A program made the translations under genes and the position numbers. The notes beneath the pieces were generated by a model. The model was not told the origin of the DNA. It was given only the letters and a program-made list of their open reading frames with translations, and made no database searches. Of a DNA stretch of 64,000 nt, positions 37,673 to 46,924 are shown piece after piece (the stretch's first letter is position 1; each line of letters opens with the position of its first letter). This DNA comes from an uncultured Bacteroidales bacterium (GTDB taxonomy: Bacteria; Bacteroidota; Bacteroidia; Bacteroidales; FEN-979): NCBI GenBank assembly GCA_903903985.1, contig CAIVAT010000034.1, positions 124,001-188,000 of the forward strand, in the 5' to 3' direction.

Positions 37673-40600
37673 AGCATGTATTTTTAAAGCAGAATTCCAT
37701 GGGCCGTTCCAATCATTCCAGTTCCCGCTTGCATCCACATTGGTCCAATCGGTAGAGGTTGGAATGCGCCAGTTGGCGCCAAGTTCAATGGTACAAGGGT
37801 CGTTAGCGGCAACCCAATCAGAAGTTTCACTGATGCTGGTTATTGTCCACGATGGGGTTACGGTTGAGCCATCATTCTTGTATCCCTGCTTACGATTAAA
37901 CTGCCAGTACCAGCCGGCAGAGGCTTCGGTAGTGTCGTTAACTGCAGTTGCCTGGTGGGTTGCACCCAGGTTGCTGGTGATCCAGCATTTATCGGGTTCG
38001 CCGGGAATATCTCTGACAATCCCGTAGGTAACGGTTTTATCAACCGGAGCAACCAAGCCTGTCATATGGTTGACTGTAATGGAAGAATTGCATGTTACAG
38101 GACAAGACAGGGTTGTACGTTCCAGCAAAACCCGACTGGAATTCCCGCAGACATTGTAAGCCCACGCATGACGGGTGTAGGCAGTGTTGCAGGTCAGCCC
38201 GGTTTCGGTTGTGGTTGTTGCTGTGCCCATGTCTGTCGCATCAACATAATTGTTCGTGATGCCCCATTTATATCCTGTAGCACCGGGTACTGAATTCCAG
38301 CTCCAGTTGATTTGTGTTTGTGATGAGGTATGGGAACCGGAAGATGGAGATGAAGGAGGGGCGAAACATTCTTTCACACAACGGACAGAGAACCCACCAG
38401 CTTTGGAGTCGATGGTTATCCAGGGACTCCAACTGTAGAAGACCATGAACCAGCCGTAAGAGTCATCGTTCTGCGTACTACTCCAGTAGCTGCCGCCTGA
38501 GCCGCGACTGGAAAGCGAAGCATTGAAGTAGTAAATGTATCCGGCTGCATGGAGTTTTAACCCAGAGTTCCATGGGCCATCCCAGGTTGTCCAATTTCCA
38601 CTTGATTCCACGTTGTTCCATTCAGTATATGTTGGTATGTGCCAGCCAGCGCCAAGCTCCAGGGCACATGGGTCGTTGGAGGTAATCCAATCTGAATTTT
38701 CACTAATGTTGCTGACCCAAGTCATATTAGGGGTTCGAGAAGTTCCATCATGTTTGTATCCCTGCTTGCGGTTAAACTGCCAGTACCAGCCTGCCGAAGC
38801 TTCAGTAGCATCATCGACTGCAGTTGCCTGGTGGTCGGCGCCCAGGTTGCTGGTGATCCAGCATTTGGTGGGTTCGCCAGGAATATTGGTTACGGTGCCA
38901 TAGGTCACTGTCTTGGTGACAGGAGCCACCGAATCCGCCACATGGTTGATGATGATGGTTTCCATACCGGGACATGGGTAAGTCGTTTCAACAGTTGTAA
39001 AAGTGATTTCATTCCCATAACCTGTTCCTAAAACATTTGTCGCATAAGCTCGAAGGTAATAGAGCGTACCTGGTGTGAGACCGGTGATGTTGCTGACAAA
39101 CGTTCCATCTCCGATTCCATCGGTGGTACGATTGTCTGTAATTGCCGGGTTTGGTGAAGTACTCCAACAAACACCCCTTGTTGATATAGCACCCCCTCCA
39201 TCATCGGTTACATCTCCTCCAGAACTTGCAGCACTTTGCCCAATGTTTGAAACCATTGATGTGGTAACAGTGGGAATTGCGGAGGGAATCCGGTCATCTT
39301 TGAGACAGCGGACAGAGGAACCATAAGCCTTGTCCTGGCCATATCTGCTGCATTCCCAATTGGTGAAGTACAGGTAATCTCCATATGGAGCATTGGATTG
39401 CATCATACTCCAATAGGAACCGATTGAACCTCGATTGTAAAGCGAACCATCATAGTAGTATATGTACCCGGCTGCATGGAGCTTTAAAACAGAGTTCCAG
39501 GGGCCGTTCCAGTCTGTCCAGTTTCCGGAATTAATAACATTATTCCATTCAGTAAAGGTAGGAATGTGCCATCCAGTGCCAAGTTCAAGGGCACATGGAT
39601 CGTTGGTTGTTATCCAGTCAGAATTTTCAATGATATTGGTGATAATGGTCCAGGAAGGGGTAGCAGTAGAGCCATCGTGTTTATAACCTTGCTTGCGATT
39701 AAATTGCCAGTACCAACCTGCCGAGCCTTCTGTGGCATCATCAACAGATGTTGCCTGGTGGTCGGCACCCAGGTTGCTGGTGATCCAGCATTTACCGGGT
39801 TCGCCGGGAATACCTGTAACTGTTCCGTAGGCAACTGTTTTTGTAACAGGCGCTACATCTCCGGCAACATGTTTGATGGTAAATGTTCCACAATTCGGAA
39901 GACAAACAGGTGTTGATTGGGTTAAAGCAACCGGGCTGGAATTCCCGCATGAGTTGTAAGCCCACACATATCGTGTGTAACCAGAATCGCAAATTAATCC
40001 GGTTTCCAGATATCTGTTTGCAGTTCCAATGTCAATCGCTGTGCCGTAGGTAGCGCTTGTATTCCACTTATAACCGAGTGCCCCGGGCACCGTATTCCAA
40101 CTCCAGTTGATTTGTGTTTGTGCTGAGGAGTGGGTGCTGGTTGATGGAGACGATGGAGGGCCGGAACAATCTTTCACACAACGGGCGGAGAAGCCGTTCG
40201 TCTTGTAGTCGTTGGTCATCCAGGGGGCCCAACTGTATAAGTACAGGCACCAGCCCCAGGAAGTTCCGCCCTGCGCATTACTCCAGTAAGTGCCTCTTGA
40301 GCCTCGACTGTAAAGAGAACCATCATTGTTGTTCAGGAACCCGGCTGCATGGAGCTTTAAACCAGCGTTCCATGGTCCATCCCATGTTGTCCAGTTTCCA
40401 CTTGATTCTACGTTGTTCCATTCCGAATAGGTTGGTATATGCCAACCAGTACCAAGTTCAAGGCCACAGGGATCATTAGCGGTCATCCAGTCAGAAGTTT
40501 CATCGATAGTGGTGATCGTCCATGATGGAGTGATGGTTTGGCCGTCGACTTTGTATCCTTGTTTGCGGTTGAATTGCCAGTACCAGCCGGCTGAGGCTTC

Positions 40601-43600
40601 CGTGGCATCATCAACAGATGTTGCCTGATGGTCGGCGCCCAGATTGCTGGTGATCCAGCATTTGGTGGTTTCGCCGGGAATATTGGTAACGGTGCTGTAG
40701 GTCGCTGTTTTGGTGACCGGGGCAACTGAATCTGCCACATGGTTGATGGTGATGGTTTCCATCCCGGGACATGGATAAGTTGCTACAGCAGTTGTGAACG
40801 TGATTTCATCCCCGTATCCCGTTCCAAAACCATTGGTCGCATACGCCCGAAGATAATACAGTGTGTTTGGCGTGAGGCCGCTGACGTTGCTTATAAAAGT
40901 CCCATCTCCGGTTCCATCTGTGGTATGACTGTCTGTAATTGCCGGGTTTTGTGAGGTACTCCAGCATACACCTCTCGCTGATACGGCACCCCCTCCATCA
41001 TCGGTAACATTGCCTCCTGAGCTTACAGCACTTTGCCCGATGTTGGAAGCCATAGATGTGATAACAGTGGGTATTGCCGTGGGAATCCGGTCATCTCTGA
41101 GACAGCGCAATGAATATCCGCCTGCCTTTTCATTATAGCTGTTGTAAATATAACTATTGTAAAAATAAATCCCGTTGCCATAGCTGGCATTGCCTTGGGA
41201 ACCACTCCAGTAGGAGCCAGACCAACTTCGGGAATATAGATCACCATTGTAGCTGTAAATGTAACCGGCAGCATGCAGTTTTAGACCTGAGTTCCATGGA
41301 CCGTACCAGTCTGTCCAGTTTCCGGCAGTACTAACATTCGTCCATTCTATGTTAGTTGGGATCCGCCAGCCGGTGCCAAGCTCATGAAGACAAGGGTCGT
41401 TTGTTGCCTGCCAGTCAGAATTTTCGTTGATGCTGGTCATCGTCCATGATGGCGTAACGGTTGAGCCATCGTGTTTGTATCCTTGTTTGCGGTTGAACTG
41501 CCAGTACCACCCAGCCGATGCTTCGGTGGCATCATCAACGGCAATGGCCTGTTGGTCAGCGCCCAGGTTGCTGGTGATCCAGCATTTACCGGGTTCGCCG
41601 GGAATACCTTTAACCGTTCCATAGTTCACTGTTTTGGTGACTGGCGCCACCTCTCCGGCAACATGGTTGATGGTAAATGTTCCGCAATTCGGAAGACAAA
41701 CCGGGGTTGATTGGGTTAAAGCCACCGGGCTGGAATTCCCACAGGAATTATAAGCCCACACATATCGTGTGTAAGCAGAATCGCACCTTAACCCGGTTTC
41801 CAGATGGCTGGTTGCATTGCCAACATCTATTGCTGTGCTGTAATTATCTGTTGTATTCCATTTGTAACCGGGTAACCCAACGACCGTGTTCCAATTCCAA
41901 TTGATTTGTGATTGTGAAGAGGTATGGGTACCAGATGATGGAGACGATGGGGGGTTGATGCAATCTTTCACACAGCGGAGAGAGCAGCCGTAAGCCTTAC
42001 CCCATGAGGACACTGCTTCTTGTTGCCCAGTATCGAAGAACAGGTCATAGCCTTGACCAGGATTCCATTGCAAACCAATACTACTCCAGTAAATTCCAAC
42101 TACACCGCGATTGAATATAGAACCTTCACTTATGTTCAGAAACCCGGCCACATGAATTTTTAACCCAGAGTTCCATGGACCGGTAAAATCGGTCCAGTTT
42201 CCACCTGCATTCACATTGGCCCATTCGGTAACAGTTGGAATACGCCAACCATTGCCAAATTCAATACTGCAAGGGTCATTAGCAATAATCCAGTCGGAAT
42301 TTTCATCAATATTGGTGATGGTCCAGGATGGGGTAACCGTCAAGCCATCCTGCTTGTAACCTTGTTTGCGGTTAAACTGCCAGTACCAGCCTGCCGATGC
42401 TTCGGTAGCATCATCAACAGATGTTGCCTGGTGATCGGCGCCCAGGTTACTGGTGATCCAGCATTTGGCTGTTTCACCGCGAATTTTGGTGACGGTTCCA
42501 TAGTTCACTGTTTTAGTAACCGGCGCTACCTCTCCGGCCACATGATTGATGGTGATGGTTTCCATTCCGGGACATGGATACGTTGCTTCAGCAGTTGCGA
42601 ACGTGATTTTATCCCCATAGCCCGTTCCAAAACCATTGATCGCATATGCCCGTAGGTAATATGTTGTGTTTGGTATGAGGCCAGTGAGGTTACTTATATA
42701 AGTTCCAACTCCGGTTCCATCGGTTGTATGATTGTCTGTAATTACCGGGTTTTGTGTGATACTCCAGCATACACCCCGAGCCGTTACGGCACCTCCTCCA
42801 TCATTGGTAACATTGCCTCCTGAAATTGCTTCACTTTGCCCGATGTTGCAAACCACGGAGGTGGTAACAGTGGGAAATGCCGTGGGAATTCGGTCATCTC
42901 TGAGACAGCGGACAGAGAAGCCATAAATCTTATAATAGCTAGTCATATAGCTGTAGTCACTATTAAACATAAGGTACCAACCGTAGGGATCACCTTCCTG
43001 GATACAACTCCAGTAGCGGCCGGATGAGCCTCGAGTGTTCAGTGAACCATCACTGTAGAAAAGGCGCCCGGCTGCATGGAGCTTTAAACCAGAGTCCCAT
43101 GAACCATTCCAGGTTGTCCAGTTTCCACTTTCTTTTACGTTGTTCCATTCTGTGTAGGTGGGAATCCGCCAACCGGCGCCAAGTTCAAGGGCACATGGGT
43201 CGTTGTCGGTCATCCAATATGAATTTTCACTGATGCTGCTAACCCAAATCGTATTGGGAGTACGGGTAGTTCCATCATGCTTGTATCCCTGTTTACGGTT
43301 AAACTGCCAGTACCAGCCTGCCGAGGCTTCAGTAGCATCGTTAACAGCAGTGGCCTGGTGGTCGGCGCCCAGGTTGCTGGTGATCCAGCATTTACCAGGT
43401 TCGCCGGGAATACCTGTAACAGTTCCATAGGTTACTGTTTTGGTCACCGGTGCTACCTCTCCGGCAACGTGGTTGATGGTAAATGTTCCGCAATTCGGAA
43501 GACAAACAGGGGTAGATTGGGTTAAAGCAACCGGGCTGGAATTCCCGCAGGAATTGTAAGCCCACACATACCTTATATAAGCAGAATCGCACCTTAATCC

Positions 43601-44971
43601 GGTTTCCAGGAAACTGGTTGCAGTTCCTATATCAGTCGCTGTACCATAAGTAGCGATTGTATTCCACTTATAGCCAGTTGCCCCGGGAGTCGTATTCCAT
43701 ATCCAGTTGATTTGTGTTTGCGAAGAAGAATGAGCACCGGAAGCAGGAGCATTGGGAGCCATGGTACAGGTGTCTTTGAGGCAGCGGGCGCTAAATCCAG
43801 CTTCCTTTTCATGGTTATAATGCCACAAATCAGAACGAAAATTAAAAAGTTCAATTATTGCCGAACTTGTGGCAGAGGTCTCTGTAGAAGTCCTTAAGTA
43901 ACTTGTGTATCCCATATCGAGAAAAAATAGGCCATTGCTGGTCCGAGCACCACCAGGCAGGCATGTAAATCCACTTTCGTTGGTGGCTCCTGTATTGGGG
44001 CTTTGCCAATGATTATAACCGATCTCCTTCATTTTTCCTCCTGCCACTGATGCTCCACCCAAATAATCCGCAAGTACAGACCATTCGCCATCCGATGGAA
44101 TGTGCCAACCGGAGGGACAGATTCCCTGGACTCCTGCTGTGGTTAAATATTGCATCATCTCATTCCATTGGTACAATCCTCCATAGATATCGCAGTTTGA
44201 TTCAAGATTGTTGTAACAGTATTTTTCGATCACATTGTTGTTTGTCTGTTCCTGCGAGCCATCGATCCGCGAACCGATGTTGATATTTTCCTTAAACCAG
44301 CATTGGTCTCCGATTTCAACAGTATGGTAGGTTTTCCCGCCGTATGTAAATGTGGGCAATCCCGGGCACGGATGTCCATATTGATTGGTAACGACAGGGA
44401 TGTCAAAAGTGCACGTTGAATTGGCATACATGACAGTAAAAGAAGTTGTGCCCGTTTCGGTTGGGGTGCCGGTGCCGTTCAGTTCGATGGTCTGTGTTCC
44501 GATGGTAGTGAATGTTCCCGTTTTTGAAAAACGGAAGCCGTTGACGGTATTGGTTGAGATATTGTACCCGCCGGTGTTCATGTTGTTGACGGTAACTGTT
44601 ACCGTATTGGAAGCGGTCAAGGCTGTTTCAACCATGTAGGTGCCATTGACAACCGGGTTGGAACAACTGATGGTTCCAAAACTCATGCAAGGACAGCGCC
44701 AGCCATTGACAGGCCCGGAATAAAACATGAGGCACTTCACATCGGTGTTGTAAATGGTCAATCCCACGGCCGGGTTTTGAATGGCATCCCGCTGGGCGGT
44801 GGTCATGCGCGGAGGCAAAAACCCTTGATTGGCTGAAGAGACATCAAGCATCGCTGAATGGTCAGGCGCGATGGAATCTTTGCTGATGCTTACCTGGGCA
44901 ACCATTTGCATGCTGATAAACATCAACATTGCTGCAAATACACTTGACTGTAGTGTTTTTATCATAACCAC
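37490..44971 (-). CDS. Giant secreted multi-FISUMP protein (2493 aa), eight lectin-like modules
   Basis: Signal peptide ends near residue 25 (MQMVAQ). After the shared N-terminal module (NQGFLPPRMTTAQRDA) comes one classical FISUMP domain (A; KTYHTVEIGDQCWFKENINI, about 210-405). Seven WYWQFNRKQG-type modules (B1-B7) follow, joined alternately by two Fn3-like linkers. L1 carries YVWAYNSCGNSSPVALTQ; L2 carries RGVCWS, then GLTPNTLYYLRAYATNGFG. The order is A-L1-B1-L2-B2-L1-B3-L2-B4-L1-B5-L2-B6-L1-B7, so B-L2-B-L1 recurs every 1797-1803 bp. Each B module keeps a constant core (KCWITSNLGADHQA, WRIPT, LKLHAAG, SVRC) and a hypervariable segment of about 50 residues. The likely role is an extracellular adhesin or receptor; function is not established. 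Confidence 0.88.
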   Translation of the reverse strand: MVMIKTLQSSVFAAMLMFISMQMVAQVSISKDSIAPDHSAMLDVSSANQGFLPPRMTTAQRDAIQNPAVGLTIYNTDVKCLMFYSGPVNGWRCPCMSFGTISCSNPVVNGTYMVETALTASNTVTVTVNNMNTGGYNISTNTVNGFRFSKTGTFTTIGTQTIELNGTGTPTETGTTSFTVMYANSTCTFDIPVVTNQYGHPCPGLPTFTYGGKTYHTVEIGDQCWFKENINIGSRIDGSQEQTNNNVIEKYCYNNLESNCDIYGGLYQWNEMMQYLTTAGVQGICPSGWHIPSDGEWSVLADYLGGASVAGGKMKEIGYNHWQSPNTGATNESGFTCLPGGARTSNGLFFLDMGYTSYLRTSTETSATSSAIIELFNFRSDLWHYNHEKEAGFSARCLKDTCTMAPNAPASGAHSSSQTQINWIWNTTPGATGYKWNTIATYGTATDIGTATSFLETGLRCDSAYIRYVWAYNSCGNSSPVALTQSTPVCLPNCGTFTINHVAGEVAPVTKTVTYGTVTGIPGEPGKCWITSNLGADHQATAVNDATEASAGWYWQFNRKQGYKHDGTTRTPNTIWVSSISENSYWMTDNDPCALELGAGWRIPTYTEWNNVKESGNWTTWNGSWDSGLKLHAAGRLFYSDGSLNTRGSSGRYWSCIQEGDPYGWYLMFNSDYSYMTSYYKIYGFSVRCLRDDRIPTAFPTVTTSVVCNIGQSEAISGGNVTNDGGGAVTARGVCWSITQNPVITDNHTTDGTGVGTYISNLTGLIPNTTYYLRAYAINGFGTGYGDKITFATAEATYPCPGMETITINHVAGEVAPVTKTVNYGTVTKIRGETAKCWITSNLGADHQATSVDDATEASAGWYWQFNRKQGYKQDGLTVTPSWTITNIDENSDWIIANDPCSIEFGNGWRIPTVTEWANVNAGGNWTDFTGPWNSGLKIHVAGFLNISEGSIFNRGVVGIYWSSIGLQWNPGQGYDLFFDTGQQEAVSSWGKAYGCSLRCVKDCINPPSSPSSGTHTSSQSQINWNWNTVVGLPGYKWNTTDNYSTAIDVGNATSHLETGLRCDSAYTRYVWAYNSCGNSSPVALTQSTPVCLPNCGTFTINHVAGEVAPVTKTVNYGTVKGIPGEPGKCWITSNLGADQQAIAVDDATEASAGWYWQFNRKQGYKHDGSTVTPSWTMTSINENSDWQATNDPCLHELGTGWRIPTNIEWTNVSTAGNWTDWYGPWNSGLKLHAAGYIYSYNGDLYSRSWSGSYWSGSQGNASYGNGIYFYNSYIYNSYNEKAGGYSLRCLRDDRIPTAIPTVITSMASNIGQSAVSSGGNVTDDGGGAVSARGVCWSTSQNPAITDSHTTDGTGDGTFISNVSGLTPNTLYYLRAYATNGFGTGYGDEITFTTAVATYPCPGMETITINHVADSVAPVTKTATYSTVTNIPGETTKCWITSNLGADHQATSVDDATEASAGWYWQFNRKQGYKVDGQTITPSWTITTIDETSDWMTANDPCGLELGTGWHIPTYSEWNNVESSGNWTTWDGPWNAGLKLHAAGFLNNNDGSLYSRGSRGTYWSNAQGGTSWGWCLYLYSWAPWMTNDYKTNGFSARCVKDCSGPPSSPSTSTHSSAQTQINWSWNTVPGALGYKWNTSATYGTAIDIGTANRYLETGLICDSGYTRYVWAYNSCGNSSPVALTQSTPVCLPNCGTFTIKHVAGDVAPVTKTVAYGTVTGIPGEPGKCWITSNLGADHQATSVDDATEGSAGWYWQFNRKQGYKHDGSTATPSWTIITNIIENSDWITTNDPCALELGTGWHIPTFTEWNNVINSGNWTDWNGPWNSVLKLHAAGYIYYYDGSLYNRGSIGSYWSMMQSNAPYGDYLYFTNWECSRYGQDKAYGSSVRCLKDDRIPSAIPTVTTSMVSNIGQSAASSGGDVTDDGGGAISTRGVCWSTSPNPAITDNRTTDGIGDGTFVSNITGLTPGTLYYLRAYATNVLGTGYGNEITFTTVETTYPCPGMETIIINHVADSVAPVTKTVTYGTVTNIPGEPTKCWITSNLGADHQATAVDDATEASAGWYWQFNRKQGYKHDGTSRTPNMTWVSNISENSDWITSNDPCALELGAGWHIPTYTEWNNVESSGNWTTWDGPWNSGLKLHAAGYIYYFNASLSSRGSGGSYWSSTQNDDSYGWFMVFYSWSPWITIDSKAGGFSVRCVKECFAPPSSPSSGSHTSSQTQINWSWNSVPGATGYKWGITNNYVDATDMGTATTTTETGLTCNTAYTRHAWAYNVCGNSSRVLLERTTLSCPVTCNSSITVNHMTGLVAPVDKTVTYGIVRDIPGEPDKCWITSNLGATHQATAVNDTTEASAGWYWQFNRKQGYKNDGSTVTPSWTITSISETSDWVAANDPCTIELGANWRIPTSTDWTNVDASGNWNDWNGPWNSALKIHAAGYLYGRDGSQSSRGSDGFYWSSSQLNATLCWYLNFNNSNSNMGGNEKAFGFSVRCVRDN
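38375..38545 (-). repeat. Variable segment of module B6
   Basis: Corresponds to B7's variable segment. Its frame reads TAC-TAC-TTC-AAT, then TCC-AGT-CGC, AGT-AGT and AAC-GAT-GAC at positions that differ in other modules. It resembles B4 more than B7 (shared SW-PW stretch), so segments may have been exchanged between alternate modules. Confidence 0.5.
39300..39472 (-). repeat. Variable segment of module B5
   Basis: Equivalent segment. It reads TAC-TAT-GAT-GGT and TAC-AAT-CGA where B7 has GGC-CGT-GAT-GGT and AGC-AGT-CGC: the first two codon bases differ and the third is kept. Confidence 0.5.
40177..40345 (-). repeat. Variable segment of module B4
   Basis: Equivalent segment. It reads AAC-AAT-GAT-GGT and TAC-AGT-CGA at the columns described for B5. 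The AAC-AAT pair is what an unmutated adenine-rich template would show. Confidence 0.5.
41098..41269 (-). repeat. Variable segment of module B3
   Basis: Equivalent segment with a Tyr/Asn/Ser-rich stretch (YFYNSYIYNSYNEKAGGYS), coded mainly by TAY, AAY and AGY codons. Alignment to the others is less clean at the NNC-NNT columns. Confidence 0.45.
41972..42148 (-). repeat. Variable segment of module B2
   Basis: Equivalent segment but the most divergent (GIYWSSIGLQWNPGQGYDLF). It shows little of the NNC/NNT pattern, so it may be an old, drifted copy. Confidence 0.45.
42899..43072 (-). repeat. Variable segment of module B1
   Basis: Equivalent segment. It reads TAC-AGT-GAT-GGT and AAC-ACT-CGA at the diagnostic columns, then AGT-TGT where B7 has AGT-AGT and B4 AGT-AAT. 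Third bases are shared; first and second bases differ. Confidence 0.5.
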
Positions 44972-45055
44972 CGTATTGTTAAGTAAATAAAATTTTCTAA
45001 CCTCAGTAATTTAGTCGTTTCACAAAATAAATTCTATATGGGATCATAAATAAAA

Positions 45056-45101
45056 TCCACCCACAATTCCTCCCTGCCTGCAGGAAGGATTGGTGGGTGG
45101 A
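45056..45101. terminator. Long imperfect inverted repeat after the cytochrome gene
   Basis: TCCACCCA (45056-45063) pairs with TGGGTGGA (45094-45101), with an inner imperfect stem around CCTGCCTGCAGG. It lies 33 bases past the cytochrome stop (45134, minus strand) and before the giant FISUMP gene, a plausible terminator. Confidence 0.55.
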
Positions 45102-45133
45102 CTGATCGTTATTTAGTCTGTGGAAAAAAGTCA

Positions 45134-46624
45134 TCACGGGTACAATTCCCTATGACACTCAGTGCAGAAGTATGTTTTCCATTTATCTTTCACGTCAATG
45201 GGATGTTGAAATTCCATGAGGTTGTCGATGGTGGAATATTGCACATTCCCTGTCGGGCCCTGGGCGATGATGCTGTGGCACAGGTTGCAGTCCCTGGAAA
45301 TAACTTTTCCCTTCTCGCTTTTATGCCTGTCGGAGTGGCAACGGAAACAACCATCTGATTCAAGATGCCCGATATGGTTAAGATAGTTTTTCGCGGAAGC
45401 CCGCATATAAGGAAACACATTGAGTGAAAACGCCTCCTGGATGCCGGCAATGGCTTTGTCAATCAGTGGCTTTTGAGCCTTGTATATGGTGGGATAACCG
45501 GTTTTGTAAAAATTGGTGATGCTGTCGCGAATGAACATAAATGCAGAATCTTTGGTGGTAAAAGTGCCTTTAAGTACGTTCATTGCCACCTTTTTGATGA
45601 ACGGGAGTTCCTTGGGGATATCACCGGTGATCATTCCATTGTCGACATACACCATCGGTGATTTGTATGAATGCGACGGGCGGTTGTGGCAGTCCATGCA
45701 GTCCATGATACGGTGCTGCAAGGTATCCAGGGCTTTCTTATCGAGCATGTTATCGGTATCCTGGAAGATCTGAACATCACCGGTTTTCAGGTTGGTGAAT
45801 TTTACCCATGGAATCGATTCCCGGTCTTTTGTGGAAGCGACATATTCAATACGCATGTCTTTATTGATGTGCCAGTGAATCCCTTCAACCAGCCCCAGCG
45901 CGCTGTAATTCGGACCAATCTTCATCAGCAGTGAATAATTGAATTCGGTATTGAGTGAATCGGTGATATACACCTTTTGGGTACGAAGTTTGCGTGCATA
46001 GAATTTTTGCGGCCAGTGGCATCGTTCGCAGGTTTCACGCGCCGGACGAAGGTTTTGAATCGGCGTTTCGATGGGCTGAGGAAATTTATGGAAGATGACT
46101 GAATAGACCTGGTATAACCCCGCTAGTTTTGATTTCACATACCAGCCGGCACCCTCTCCCACATGACACTCCACGCAGGCAACACGGGCATGAGGAGAAT
46201 GAAGGTAGGTAACATATTCGGGTTCCATTACATTGTGACAAAGTTTACCGCAAAACTCAACGGATTCCGTGTAGTTAAAAGCTTCATAACTGCCCATGGC
46301 AGAGACAATTAAAAACAAAAATGTGAATACAGACACCATCAGCAGTTTCTGGCGTTGCCTGGGAACATTCATATCCAGTACCGGCCAGCGGTTAGACGGA
46401 TCGTGTGTTTTCTTCCGGTTGATCAGCATCCCGATCGGGATCAGCAGCAACCCGATCACCAGGATCGTTGGAAGCACGATGTAGGTGAATATACCGTTAT
46501 ACGGGTTTTGATGATCCGAAAGCAACGCCTGAACAAATAATACCACAATGAGGATGAAGCTGTTTACTGCAAAAATAAAACCAGTGATGCTGATCCAGTT
46601 AGAGGTCGATTTTGGTAATTTCAT
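45134..46624 (-). CDS. NapC/NirT-type membrane multihaem cytochrome c
   Basis: Quinol-oxidising electron-transfer protein candidate. Three hydrophobic segments lie in the first 112 residues, then a long periplasmic part. Haem sites are visible: CGKLCH (Cys125-Cys129, a CX3CH spacing), CVECH, CERCH, CMDCH, CFRCH, CNLCH and CTECH, seven in all. The first motif followed by Asn-Val-Met (HNVM) resembles the NapC/NrfH quinol-site haem, where a Met is nearby. It is larger (496 residues) than four-haem NapC. No reductase catalytic subunit is encoded nearby, so its electron acceptor is unknown. Confidence 0.85.
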   Translation of the reverse strand: MKLPKSTSNWISITGFIFAVNSFILIVVLFVQALLSDHQNPYNGIFTYIVLPTILVIGLLLIPIGMLINRKKTHDPSNRWPVLDMNVPRQRQKLLMVSVFTFLFLIVSAMGSYEAFNYTESVEFCGKLCHNVMEPEYVTYLHSPHARVACVECHVGEGAGWYVKSKLAGLYQVYSVIFHKFPQPIETPIQNLRPARETCERCHWPQKFYARKLRTQKVYITDSLNTEFNYSLLMKIGPNYSALGLVEGIHWHINKDMRIEYVASTKDRESIPWVKFTNLKTGDVQIFQDTDNMLDKKALDTLQHRIMDCMDCHNRPSHSYKSPMVYVDNGMITGDIPKELPFIKKVAMNVLKGTFTTKDSAFMFIRDSITNFYKTGYPTIYKAQKPLIDKAIAGIQEAFSLNVFPYMRASAKNYLNHIGHLESDGCFRCHSDRHKSEKGKVISRDCNLCHSIIAQGPTGNVQYSTIDNLMEFQHPIDVKDKWKTYFCTECHRELYP

Positions 46625-46924
46625 ACGTGTTTTAATTTAGAATTATTCTATATATAGCCCTGTAAATGAGTGGTTAAAATTAATACTTATTATCACAAAT
46701 AAAAATCCACAGGGCCGCATTGTGAAAAATTAGACATAAAAACATACCATTTCGTATTTTTGGGCTGACATTATCTGGGATTGACTTTATATCCTGGCCA
46801 CTTTTTGGTATACCTCATCCCCTGACCCCTTCTCCTGAAGGAGAAGGGGAATTCCCGCTCATTGGTGAACGGGCAGGGTGAGGTCAATGGAGGGCTTCCG
46901 GGTGAAATGATATAATAACAGACC
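46625..46924. other. 300-base intergenic region with dispersed hairpin repeat
   Basis: Divergent leader of the cytochrome gene and upstream region of the cyclophilin gene. The left half is AT-rich and should hold the cytochrome promoter, though no clean TAnnTTTG box was found. The right half holds the hairpin repeat described at 46811-46849. No gene was recognised. Confidence 0.6.
46811..46849. repeat. Dispersed hairpin repeat, copy before the cyclophilin gene
   Basis: A perfect 10-bp stem, CCCCTTCTCC (46826-46835) and GGAGAAGGGG (46840-46849), around a TGAA loop. Bases 46811-46836 are identical over 26 bases to 47543-47568 on the other side of the gene. Confidence 0.85.

Noticed and set aside
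37490-44971. CRISPR array
   Set aside because: The repeats are protein-coding modules of 870-930 bp with an open frame, not short repeats with spacers.
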